From positions 248,001 through 312,000 of the forward strand of contig CM034127.1 of the NCBI GenBank assembly GCA_019914995.1: a DNA stretch of 64,000 nucleotides, in the 5' to 3' direction. Origin of the DNA: Acanthochlamys bracteata (Eukaryota; Streptophyta; Magnoliopsida; Pandanales; Velloziaceae). Position 1 is the stretch's first letter, and each line of letters opens with the position of its first letter. Below the pieces are notes generated by a model. That model was not told the DNA's origin and made no database searches. It saw only the letters and a program-made list of their open reading frames with translations. The position numbers and the translations under genes were made by a program. Below, piece after piece: positions 1 through 16,448 of the stretch.

Positions 1-681
1 GTAAGGATAGTCTTGTTTTGAATGCCAATGGACTAAGAGTAACTTCTCTCAAACGGTTCTGTGCTTCAAACTATTGAATGAGGTCATTGATCAGTGTAGA
101 GAAGACATGTGCTGCCTATTCTGTGACTATTATTTGTCCATATAGGTAAAACAAATGAGCTATGCACGTCCTCATTTGAACTAGGAATGAAACAGAAGAC
201 ATGTATCTTTTGGCTACTTGTATCTTTTGTTTGAAATGTTCAGTCCATCTTGGCAAGACAGACCATCCAATGGCATAGTCTTGTTTTGAATGCTTATGGA
301 CCAAGAGCAACTTCTCTCAAATGTGTCTGTGCTTCTATTGAGTGAGGTACAGATAAGTGTAGAGAGAACATGCAACAAGTAGTATCGCGTCCGTGCTGCA
401 ACTGACATCCCATTAATTGGTTGCTCTTGTAGCAGTGAACTTGTGCGCTTTTGATCAATAATATTGTTATCTTTACTATTTAACCAAGTCAAGCCCATCT
501 TTGCTATGCATAGCGTGCGTAATTGCAGTCTTGACGCTTGTTGTCTTGTGTTGCTAATGCGTGGAATTTGACTATGTATGTTTTTGTTTAAATTTTTTAT
601 AGTAGAGGAATCAGTTATAACCAACCTGTCTACTGTGGTTCTTTTTAGCTTCTATGCGTAACCCTCTGCTTGTTTGTGCAG
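1..681 (+). other. Intron sequence upstream of the last MORF2 exon
   Basis: No coding exon is visible here. The stretch ends in a pyrimidine-rich tract and CAG at 679-681, which is the acceptor of the MORF2 last exon, so it is best read as intron. The window happens to begin with GTAAGG, which looks like a splice donor, so base 1 could be the first base of this intron. Two diverged copies of a segment of about 105 bp start at 8 and 276, an offset of 268, showing a local duplication inside the intron. The minus-strand open frames here are not supported as genes. Confidence 0.6.
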
Positions 682-824
682 CTGAACTTTTTGTGAACGG
701 AGAAATAGTGCAGAGATCTCCAGAGAGGCAAAGAAGAGTTGAGCCAGTTCCTCAGAGGGCTCGGGATAGGCCTAGATACAATGACAGGACACGCTACGTG
801 AGACGGAGGGAGAACCAAAGGTGA
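682..824 (+). CDS. MORF2: MORF2, chloroplast RNA editing factor (last exon only)
   Basis: This is the C-terminal exon of multiple organellar RNA editing factor 2. MORF proteins bind pentatricopeptide-repeat proteins and are needed for C-to-U editing of plastid transcripts. The exon follows an acceptor CAG at 679-681. Its first two bases complete a split codon, and it then encodes 46 residues beginning ELFVNGEIVQRSPERQRRVE and ending in an arginine-rich tail RRRENQR before TGA at 822-824. The ELFVNGEIVQRSPERQRR block and the arginine, tyrosine and asparagine-rich tail match MORF2 rather than MORF9, which ends differently (family knowledge). The MORF core domain and transit peptide lie before base 1 and are not in the window. 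The 3' untranslated region probably runs to about 1,010. Confidence 0.9.
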
Positions 825-1724
825 AAATATGATATACATCTCGATTGAGGGCCATCATATAAGTGTATATGATGTAAATCTTCTAGGAGTAATGTACTTG
901 TGTAAACCGCTAAAATCCTCGCAATCAAAGCATGTGGTAGCCGCAACAATTGTATTGTGTGTATATACATTTTCTGTAATCATAATATTTAAGTTTCAGA
1001 GCTAACTGCATTTGTCATTGAGAGTTTTGTGCCCTGCTTCCGTTCTTATCTGGCTTTGCTCCCCTTGTTAGTAGCTGCTGGATGTTGTGCTTTCATTGTG
1101 AGTTCTTCTTGGAGGAAATCCTCGATTCAGATTTCAGAAATGTTTGTCATAACAGATGGACACTTCTAATTTCAATACTTACATACAGGTGGTGGAGTTC
1201 TTTTTTTATTTCAAAAAGAACAAAAAAAGGAAAAAGTTTAATATCTGTAGTGTATGTGTAGCTTTGCAATGGATAGCGGCATAGCGCGAAACAAAGTATA
1301 TTAACAACGGCTTTGTTGAACAGGATGCTGAGAAATATCTAATCTTGCTCGAAACATTTCTCAAAAGTCAAAACCAAGCTTCTAGTTCAAAATGCTAGGC
1401 AAAGTAAGTAACACTGTGCCCTATTTAGCAGTAGGAGTTGCCGCTATTTCCGAAGGGCGCATTTGGAAGAATATTTTTAAAAATTTATTTATCAATTTTT
1501 TAATATATTATAATTAATTAATATTTAAAATTTTTATTTTAATAATTTTAATTTGTATAAATATATACGTTGAACTAGTGTTAAACAATTTTGATGAGGA
1601 ATTCGAATTGACACCCCTATTTAGCGGGTCCGTCTTTGCAAATATCTAAAACGGAAACGAACCACCATCTTGAAAGCAACAGCTACGAAGCATAGTGCAG
1701 AGGGGAGAGAGTGAGAGGGCAACA
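825..1724. other. MORF2 3' end and TSC10 promoter/leader region
   Basis: About 900 bp without a coding exon. The first part is the probable 3' untranslated region of MORF2. At about 1,470-1,570 there is a very AT-rich block. From about 1,640 the composition becomes more GC-rich and purine-rich, as expected for the leader of the TSC10 gene that starts at 1,725. An upstream in-frame ATG at 1,695 exists, but the second ATG begins the typical hydrophobic N-terminus. Confidence 0.5.
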
Positions 1725-4037
1725 ATGGCGTCTCCGTATCTTCTTCTTCTTCTCCTTCTATTCCCGGGCGTTCCATTAGCTCTCCTTCTTCTTCTCTTCT
1801 TCATAGTTCGTCCCAAACCTACACGTGTCCCTCTCAGATCTCGCCACGTGTTCATCACCGGTGGATCTAGCGGTATCGGCCTCGCCTTAGCTAGCTACGC
1901 CGCCGCCCAAGGAGCTAAGGTAACCATCCTTGCCCGATCTCAGCAGAAGCTCGACGAAGCCAGAGATCAGATCAGGCTCTCCACCGGTTCTGACGTCATC
2001 GCCGTCAGTGCTGACGTCAGAGATTTCGATGCCGTTAAGAAGGCGGTGGAGGAGGCGGAGGGGGTTAACGGTCCCGTGGGGGTATTGGTTTGCAGTCATG
2101 GAGTGTTTATTCCGGCGGAGTTGGAGAAGGTGGAGATCGAAGAGTTTAGGTTTCAGGTTGATGTTAATTTGATTGGAACTTTCAATGTGGTTAAAGCTGT
2201 ATTGCCCGCAATGAAGAAGGCTTCGATGGATACACGGGGAAGCGTTCCCGCTTCGATCGCGATCATTTCATCTCAGGCTGGGCAGGTAAAAGGAAAAAAC
2301 TGAATCTTTGATCAAATAGGAGGGTATTTCTAAGTTATTACCAGAAATATGAAGATCCGCACGGCACTTCAATTACTTAATTCTAAATTGTTGTCATAAC
2401 AATTCCGAATTTTGAAAAGATAAAGTAAAATTTCGATCGTGATCATTTCATCTAAGGCTGGGCAGGTATTGATCTTTTGATCACTTAGGTGAGTTCTAAG
2501 TTTTAAATTGAAAGATCAGCATCTTTTGATCACTTATGAGAGTTCTAAATTTTACCAGAAAATTGAAAGTTCAGCATCCCATTTTGATCACGTAGCTCTT
2601 GATTGTTGTTATGACAATGCCAAATTTTGAAAAATTAAAATAAATTTCAATTGCTGTTGTAATCATGATGGTAATCATCTTTGTATTGATTGTTTGACAT
2701 GTAGATCTTACTTAATTATCTCCTGTAGGGTATAGACCAAAAAAGGGAAGCACTCTTCTAAGAGGGCACAATAATAAACTGAAATTTTGATTCTATCCAC
2801 TTTGCAAACTTACGAAGTTAACACTAACTCCTAAGATACTTTATTTAAACTGCAGGTAGGTATTTACAGCTACACAGCTTACTCGGCGAGCAAATTTGCC
2901 CTCCGTGGTTTTGCTGAAGCTTTGCAGCATGAGGTTATTGCTGATAATATCCGTGTATCTCTTGTATTTCCTCCTGATACCGAGACCCCAGGTCTTGAGG
3001 AAGGTATAGAATGCACCTAATTCCATTTACTAATCCAGATGTTAGATAACATTTGAAGACCGAAACTAGTCATAAACTTAGAATAGTACTTTTCTGGATG
3101 GTAGCTTGCAATTGATTGTAGATTAATGCTAAATTTAATGGCTTAGTTTGGTATGAGCTGATTGTTGGCTTTGAGTATGTTAAAGCTTTTCATACTACCA
3201 TTATGTCTAAAGTAGGTTTGTTCTGCTTGTTCTTTGCTTATTCCATTGAGACTGACTTAGTATTTATTTGCTGTTCTAACTTCTAACTTGCACTTCTGCT
3301 TTGTGGGGTAGCATTTAGTAGATGTGTTAGTATTACTTTATTGTTTTGCAGATGAACTGTTCATGTTCTAGCAATTTTTGTTAGTAGATTTTAAAAATGA
3401 AAATCCATCTCCTTGGCATTGCTTTTTCACAAGCTTTTGATAATCAATGCGTATGGTGACTCTGTAACTAGCTTGCAACTTTCACTGTACTAATGTGAAT
3501 GGGCCATCTATCCTTCTGGGATCTTTTTAGTGACAGTCTCTGTTTCTTCTTCATGCTTCTCTTTATACAGTGAGGTACAAATGCCATAAAGAACTATGCT
3601 TAAGAAATATGAAAAGTCCTTTGCACGAGGATGCAATCTACAATCAAGGGCTTCCTTTTGTCAGCAGATATCTTCTGGTTTCTGATTAAATTTGCAGCTG
3701 CATGTATATAACTTTTCTTCTTTATATGCTAATTGCAGAGAAGAAGAGAAGGACAGAACTTCTTAGTAAGATTGTCGAATCTTCTGGCGGAATGAAAGCT
3801 GAGGAAGTTGCCAAGATATCCTGGGATGGGATTCAATCTGGAACCTTCATAATTTCCTGCAACTTCGAAGGACTAATGTTGTCAATAGCAACAGCTGGTT
3901 TATCTCCCCAAAGCTCGTTCTTGACTGCTTTCATGGAGGTGCTTGGTGCAGGTTTCATGCGCTTTGTGGGCTTATGTTTCCAGTGGAATTGGTTTAACAT
4001 TATAGAGAAGTGGCATGCAAAAAACAGAAACAATTAG
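1725..4037 (+). CDS. TSC10: 3-ketodihydrosphinganine reductase (TSC10/KDSR)
   Basis: Catalyses the NADPH-dependent reduction of 3-ketodihydrosphinganine to dihydrosphinganine, the second step of sphingolipid synthesis, on the endoplasmic reticulum. Three exons are read: 1725-2285, 2856-3003 and 3739-4037, giving 335 residues, close to the roughly 327 of Arabidopsis TSC10A. Residues 1-35 are a leucine-rich membrane anchor. A short-chain dehydrogenase fold follows, with the nucleotide motif TGGSSGIG at about residue 45, CSHG in place of NAG, ISSQAGQ, and the catalytic YxxxK in AYSASK at the start of exon 2. Exon 3 carries the conserved GTFIISCNFEGLML and FQWNW C-terminal region. Splice phases agree across all junctions. 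The ATG at 1,725 was chosen because it directly precedes the hydrophobic anchor. The 3' end of exon 1 is copied inside intron 1 (separate entry). Confidence 0.93.
2251..2660 (+). repeat. Tandem duplication of the end of TSC10 exon 1 within intron 1
   Basis: The last 35 bases of exon 1 (2251-2285) recur at 2431-2465 with three mismatches, again followed by GT. The similarity continues in the flanking intron: a segment related to TTGATCACTTA and TTCTAAGTTTTA, and another around GACAATTCCGAATTTTGAAAA, recurs two or three times up to about 2,650. The basic period is about 180 bp. The copied exon end carries one substitution that changes the glutamine codon to lysine, and an in-frame stop (2301-2303) lies between the two donors. 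Confidence 0.8.
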
Positions 4038-4643
4038 AAAGAGTAGGGTACACTATCAAGGTAGTGTGTCTCATAAGTTATGAAGGTGGGTTAGTTTCCA
4101 AGCCAGTGCTCTTTTCTTTCTTTAGCTGCGTACCTTGTTTATTGTCGTACCTAATAAGAAACTTTTGGTTGAAGTTTCATTGTTGTAAAATCTAATTTGC
4201 TGTATGACCATTCCATATGGATACGAAGGAAGAGTAGGGTATTGTTCACTGTATGTATTTTTTAGTAATAATCCATAAGTTTTATGTAAATTTTCCAAAA
4301 TTTGTAACTTAATCGCTGATCGAAGGTTCAAAATCCGACGACTTTGTGGAAATGGTCATCGGTTCTTGTTAATAATAGTAACATTTTAAAGCCGAACAAT
4401 CAAATGAATTGTAGTTGGTAATCCATATTAACGTGTTGCGGGGGAGTTCTTCACTTGCGCATTGCCGAAATGAACTGGGCATGAAGCAATTATCAACCTT
4501 GCGGTTTAAAACCTGTGCAGGTAAAACCAGAAAACTCCAAAGAGCTTGAATCCATTGAATGATTCAATTGTTAACCCACACTAAGTTCATGCTTATTACA
4601 GCACTCGAGCCTATTAAAAAATATAAATTGTTAACCCACCAAA
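4038..4643. other. TSC10 3' region, no gene seen
   Basis: About 600 bp after the TSC10 stop. It contains the likely 3' untranslated region (to about 4,300) and then ordinary AT-rich sequence up to the seryl-tRNA synthetase relic on the other strand. The short open frames on either strand show no family resemblance. Confidence 0.4.
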
Positions 4644-5826
4644 TTATGATCCGTCAAATCCAACTCCCATGAACGGTCTCAATGGCTTGGGAATCATCAC
4701 TGAACCATCTCCTGCTGGAAGTTCTCTAACAAAAATATGATCATACGAGGTACAGCACAGGTTGTGGCATTGAGCGTATGAATAAACTGTGACGTCGCAG
4801 GCTTACTGCCCTTGCCTGGTTTTGAAACACCTTCTGATCCATCAACTTGTGCTGGACGGTATCAGATGCCTAATCTCCAGCTCTGGTAATCTGTACAGTT
4901 TGATGCACTTGATATCTGCGCAGAAAGGCAAGATGAACTTGTCATCTGCTTGTTATGGAAATTTACCAGTTGGTTCTAGAAATTGAAATGGAGGCCAAGC
5001 GAAGTGAATAGTATCTTCAATCTCTGTGAGTTCCTGATGGTACATCTCACTGTCTTGTGGCCTGCAGAATATAAATATCTCAGACTTTACTAATGGTGAA
5101 CCCTGCAAAGACCCCTGCTCATGTCATACAACATACACTCGGTCCAGGTATCATCACCTCCACTTGCATGGGTGGATATCATGCATAGTAGGACTACAAA
5201 ATGCAAATTTATATCGTACAGCTAGCAAAATGTACTTGTGATCGTAATAACTGGTTTTCATCAAAATTTTTAAAACAACTCTTAGCTATTACAAGCTCAC
5301 CCCTTCTTTAAGCTTGTTTTGAAATAAAATGTTTAAGTGATCAACTTCGCAGCAGAAGCTAAACAATGTAACTAGAAGAAGAAACAAATCAATCCCAAAA
5401 CTTTGAATACCAAATCATAAAAATCCAATTTTTATCTTAAAGAACCACAATCCCTTCTGTAATATAACTAAATCAATTATAAAAGTCAATCTTCCTCTTA
5501 AAAACCACAAACGATTCATAGAAATACAATCTTTATCTTAAAATCCCACAAATCCATCCATCCGACAACCAAACTCACTCAGAAACTTCAAATCTTTATC
5601 GAAGAAACACACAAATTCTAACAAAAACAAAGAAAAAAAAACCTTTTCTTTGATCCCGTCTTGAACGGCAATGTTGGCAGCGGCCGCGGCAGCGAAGGTG
5701 GAGGGGAAAAAGAAAAAGAAACGCCGCGGCTTCAGAAGAAAATGAGAAGAAATTTTTCTTGGGAGAGAAGAACAACAGAGAGGGAGCAGCAAACCTTAAT
5801 AGAGCTCCACTGGATGACATTCCCAT
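4644..5826 (-). pseudogene. Decayed organellar seryl-tRNA synthetase (SerRS), core deleted
   Basis: Seryl-tRNA synthetase charges tRNA-Ser. Reading the minus strand from about 5,165 to 4,644, I see the C-terminal third of the organellar enzyme in broken frames. These are a motif-2-like stretch (TRGLYRVHQFSKVE-like at about 5,115-5,070), FIFCRPQDSEMYHQELTEIE (about 5,070-5,010), the motif-3 region NCTDYQSWRLGI followed by TGA where family members have arginine (about 4,890-4,860), [15 protein letters not shown] (about 4,785-4,740), and IPKPLRPFMG near the end. At least three frame changes and two stops occur. Upstream, 5,826-5,643 begins with ATG, encodes a transit-peptide-like serine/phenylalanine-rich segment, and in another frame encodes NIAVQDGIKEK before a GT; this looks like SerRS exon 1. 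The middle, with tRNA-binding arm and motif 1, is missing. The C-terminal assignment is firm; linking exon 1 to it is inference. Confidence 0.68.
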
Positions 5827-6159
5827 GAATTCAACGTCAGCAGAGATACAAACAAAAGACCGGATTTTTTTTTCCCTCCTCCACAATGGGTTTATAACTT
5901 TATATAAATAGTTCAGGTTTCAGGTTGCTTCGTAAATTAAAAACTATATGTACTGAATTGAAATTTGTTGTGAGGAATTTAATAAAAATTATAATTAACA
6001 GGATTAATTGAAAAAGTATTCTTTTCAGGTAGCTATTAATAAGATGAAAACTACTAGGACTAAATTGCAAACATTGTTGTTCTTCTTCTGTCCTTCGCTG
6101 GTTTTTGTTCTGGAAGTTTTAAATTTTTTATCGAGAACGAATTTGAAATCCTGTAAAAC
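5827..6159. promoter_or_regulatory. Divergent promoter region between SerRS relic and small secreted protein gene
   Basis: A 333-bp spacer between two divergent ATGs. A TATA-like TATATAAATA at 5901-5910 reads in either direction and lies about 75-85 bp before the minus-strand ATG at 5,826. No distinct TATA is obvious for the plus-strand gene at 6,160. Confidence 0.4.
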
Positions 6160-7615
6160 ATGGTCCGACCGAAGTTCGCTGTTATTGTTCTCTGTAACTT
6201 GGTTGCGTTTTTACTAATTAACCCCTCTGCCTTCGCTAAATCTTCTCGCAAACCAATCACTGTCAGTAAACTCTCCATTTCTTCTTCTTCTCATGAAAGT
6301 TTCCAATTTGTAATCCTTTCTAGGAAAGAACCGAAATTGTTTAGTAATTTTGTTTTCTTTGTGTTATCAGGATCGTGAAATCAGTGAAAAGAAGCAAGTT
6401 TGCTACGCTGACATTGAAAGGTTTGTGATTTGAATGAATTTCGATTTACTTGATTTCATTTGGTTTCTTGAGTTTTTTGCTAATAGAAAGATTTGATTCT
6501 TTTTTTTGTTACATTTGATTGGAGTGAAGTGGGTTATGGGGAAATAAGTGTAGATCTTCAATGATTGAGAAAGAAAATTGTATGCTCCGGTGCCTCTCGC
6601 AGCCCTGCTACAGTTTAATCTATGAGAGCGATCCAGTAAGAAATCTCAAAAGCTAAATTCAGATTGAAGAAAAAGATTGCAAAACATTTTCTTTTTCGTT
6701 TTTTTCCTTGTAGTAAATTGTGCTTTTTTTTTGGGTATGGAATTTAGTTGGAGGAAGGGGAGAGGGATTATGCTCGGAGCCAGGAATTCAGATACTGCAT
6801 GAACAAGTAAGATCACTACTGTCTGCATATGTGAAACTGTTTCCTGAATCCATTAAGAAATTAGGCAAAGGTTGGTGACAATGTTGGCACTTGTGTTCTT
6901 TTACTGAAACATGTAACTTCATCTGAAAAATATAACTTAAGCAAGAACTTGGCATCTGCTTTGTATGCTTCATTGCAATTGTTCTACTTGTATGCTTGAT
7001 CTATGTTTCTATCAATAACAATAAGAGGGCAACATTATCGTCTAACGAAAAGTAACTAGTAGATTTTCCTTTTGTTTTTGCGAAACACAAAGAATCACTA
7101 GCTTAAGATGTAGGTTGGATTTCATAGTACTTGTAATGTAACAGACTTCCGGTAGTTTTTCGGTCGGTCGCTATCTTCATAGGTATTGTTTTGTAAATTT
7201 AGGACAGAGGTTTTTCAGTATGTCAATATTGTATGAAGATTCTGTATTGAACCAGAAGAAGATTTTGCTGCTTGAGTTTACTGATTTTGTGTGTATCAAC
7301 ATCTCCAGATAGGGGATGGAACTAGGTGGATTCTCAAGTTTGAGCGAATACAACATTCAGAAAGTTGGAAAGTTCAGTTATTCTTTCTGGTTTTCATAGA
7401 ATAATTATTTTACCTGACTAGTCCTTTAATTTAATAATGGTATCGCAGCTATCAAATGAAGTTTTCCATCTTGATCTATAATTTCAAGAGATGAAGTATG
7501 CTTCTCGTTCCTAGTATAGTATGTATGATTGTATATATAATTTTTTAACGTACACTGCAGGTTATCACTTGGAGAAAGCCTTGAAGACGTGAAGGGTGCC
7601 TTCACATTCGAGTAG
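6160..7615 (+). CDS. Small secreted cysteine-containing plant protein, function unknown
   Basis: Five short exons can be joined without breaking frame: 6160-6261, 6371-6420, 6530-6635, 6748-6806 and 7561-7615, giving 123 residues. Residues 1-26 form a signal peptide with hydrophobic core FAVIVLCNLVAFLLI and an AFA end. The mature part has six cysteines in a pattern CYADIESGLWG, NKC, ENCMLRC, PCYSLIYESDPLEEGE and YCMN, followed by a short tail LSLGESLEDVKGAF. I recall a conserved plant family of small proteins with DIESGLWGW, LIYESDPLEEGE and RSQEYKYCMHK blocks but cannot name it or give its function; it is likely secreted or in the endomembrane system. None of its exons would be found by a long-ORF search. 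The good agreement of all five phases is the main support. Confidence 0.78.
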
Positions 7616-8356
7616 AACAGGATAATTCTTGCTTTTTCAAGAATTGTCACAATCTGAAATTGCTGTAACATATAACTGATGTGTGTTTGTGTAAACTATC
7701 TTTTGTTTTCTTTTAGCATATTGGAACCTGTCTTAGTATATTATTCATACCAGAAACTTGGAAGCAGAACTGTTAGTGAACAGTGATCTTTATGCGTTTA
7801 CCTTTTGGCATTATAGTTTGTAACTGACTCAAAATGGATGCAACAATGAACACTTGTCTCAATATTGGTTTTCTTAAGGATCTAATCATAGTAAGTGAAG
7901 ATATGTAACGGTCAATCTCAAGAAGCTTCATACTGAAGCATATATTATCCAACACTTGCATACATAGATTGAGGCAAGTAACTTTTGTAACCATTGACAT
8001 TGTGATAAAACAAAATAGGAATGATAACTTGAGCTCCGCCTCATGGCAAAATAGGATCCGAATTATCAGTTTATTCTGTTCTGCAATATATGCCTTTGTC
8101 GTCAGGAAAATGAGCTCCTTCTCTCGACCAGTTCATCAAATTAGTTGTCACTTGCCTCCTTTGAAGGGCTTGACATTGTTGATTTGGATTTCTCTCACTT
8201 ACAAACAAGATAAGAGCAAACTCATCTTCGTCTTAAACAGTTAAACTTGCAAGCTGCATTGGCATGACTTTATGGAGGCATATTTCAACATCGACTTGAA
8301 CAATGTTGGCTTCTCATACTATAGATGATGCACCAATCAAAACAAGGATTTCGCAT
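7616..8356. other. Converging 3' ends, no gene seen
   Basis: A 741-bp gap between the stop of the small secreted protein gene (+) and the stop of RECQL2 (-). It should contain both 3' untranslated regions. Short open frames on both strands show no recognisable protein. Confidence 0.4.
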
Positions 8357-14586
<6,230 letters not shown>

Positions 14587-14601
<15 letters not shown>

Positions 14602-14784
14602 TGATCTTGATTTGCGAATCCGCAACCGGACCGAAATCAAACTCTGAAATATGGTTTCATTTATATCATTACTTATTAGCGACTACCTGCACCATGAGTC
14701 GGTCGCTAACGAATATCAGAATCCATTGATCTTGATTTGCAAGTCCGCAATGAACCGAACTCAACTCTGAAAGATGGTTTCACA
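14587..14784 (-). repeat. Tandem duplication of the RECQL2 start-codon region
   Basis: Segments 14587-14660 and about 14712-14784 are two diverged copies with an offset of about 125 bp. They share ATCCATTGATCTTGATTTGC-like sequence, then CCGCAA, GAACC and CTCAACTCTGAAA-like stretches. The downstream copy contains the RECQL2 start codon (minus strand ATG 14601-14599). The upstream copy has its own ATG at 14726-14724, which opens a six-codon reading frame ending in TAG at 14708-14706. Confidence 0.78.
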
Positions 14785-16448
14785 GGGTGCAAAAAATTTT
14801 ATTATTTTTCTCATATTTTAAATTCTGTTATTTTATATATTTTAGTTATTATTTTAATTTTTTATTTATATATTAAAATTTAATTTTAAAGTTTATTTCG
14901 ATTGTTTCAATTATCACTTTACTAATTTCATTTTAAGTTTTAAATTTTTAATTCAACTTACTTGTTATATTCAAACTTATTTTAGACATATCTTGAACAT
15001 ATTTTTAATTTTTTTTTCTATTGAACTCAATTATAGCAAATTTAATTCTATAAAATTTATTTTGTATTAATTACAGTACACTCTTAAACGAAGAAACAAA
15101 AAAATTTTCGTTTTTACCAACTACTACAAAAGGGTTAATGCTATTGCTCTTAAAATTCAAGTCAAGTCTTATTAAGAAACTAATATATAGGTTAGAGATA
15201 ATTATAAAAGAATTTCAAAAGAACTTGAGGTTAACTGCATGATAACTGCACCAAGTGTTGGATAATACGACTGAAATCTCCATTAGTTATATTACACACA
15301 ACTTCATGACCGAAGAAGTGAGGTAGAAAAGTTGAGTTTACCACCGAATAAGTCACTTCCATCTCTTGGAATAACTTTTAATAAAATGAACGTAAAAATT
15401 TATTAGGGAGTGATTTCGGTGTAATAAAAACTCACTTCAGAGTACGAGGAATATTGATCTCAAAGTCTGACGAATGCTTTCTTTGATCTAAAGATCTTCG
15501 AGAATGTAAAGCTCATGAACAATCTCATTGCTTCGGTCACGACGAAGGCTCTCAAGCAGGTGTGCATCGTGAAGCAGTTCGGCGCCCTCTGCTGATGGTT
15601 TGCTCGCTGCTAATCTTCATGCCTTGTCCAAAACATATATGACAAAAGCTTTATGTAATCCTTAATGATATCAATGTCAATTCTAATTTGATCAGTTAAT
15701 TGGGTCTGTACAATTAATAAGTTACAAAATCATAGCCTTGCTTGATTCTTACCACCCAGGAATTAGAAATGGTTGCTTGGAGGTTTCCCGTGTGGATGTA
15801 AACTTCACTGTTGATCCATTTCTGCGAGCCGAAGCTGTTCAGCATTTTCAGGAAATTCTAGGAAACTTCTTTTAATTCGAAGTCTGATCTGATCATGTGT
15901 GAATGATCATATGAAGAATAAAAACAAAAAAGAAAAGGAAAACTTATTCTAAGATCTTGTACTACCACGCGGTTTTACTCCATGCGACAGATATTGAATT
16001 ACATTTTATTGCAGGTGAGAAAACAACCAATTCGTTGCTTCGTTGTTTTGATCGTATGCGGCGGAGCGATTCCGGCGCTCCGCCGTGGAGACACACCAGA
16101 CAACAGTCAAGCCACCATCACGACAACGACAAGAATATCTACAACTCAATGACATAGTTACCCCTTTTTTACTTCAATTTACAATTCATATTAAGTAATA
16201 TCTCAAATAGACAAGGGTAAATATGTTATTTAACTTCTATTTATGTATCCTCACTCATTGCTTCTCCGTGTCAGTCTCTCTCGCTCGCTCTCTCGGTAAA
16301 GCGCAAGGAAAAATAAATTTTGAGAAGAAGAAGAAATCAAGATTTGGAATTGGATGTTTTAATTCATTCGCAAGATTTCAAGTTTCGATTTGGTCGAAGA
16401 AGAAGAGAAAAAAAAACAGATTGAATTTAGAGGTAGATTTTTGGGGAG
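14785..16448. other. Intergenic region upstream of RECQL2 and the trihelix gene
   Basis: About 1.66 kb between two divergent genes. The part 14,790-15,120 is very AT-rich and probably low-complexity. At 15,540-15,600 and 15,750-15,870 there are GC-richer stretches with short coding-like frames, but no family was recognised (see findings). Pyrimidine-rich sequence from about 16,260 to 16,440 is the probable leader of the trihelix gene. Confidence 0.45.

Noticed and set aside
4953-5102. Initially read as the last exon of a small mitochondrial-type gene spliced to 5643-5826
   Set aside because: The sequence continues beyond the apparent stop with seryl-tRNA synthetase motif 3 and C-terminal blocks in other frames, so a degenerate SerRS fits better than a short intact protein.
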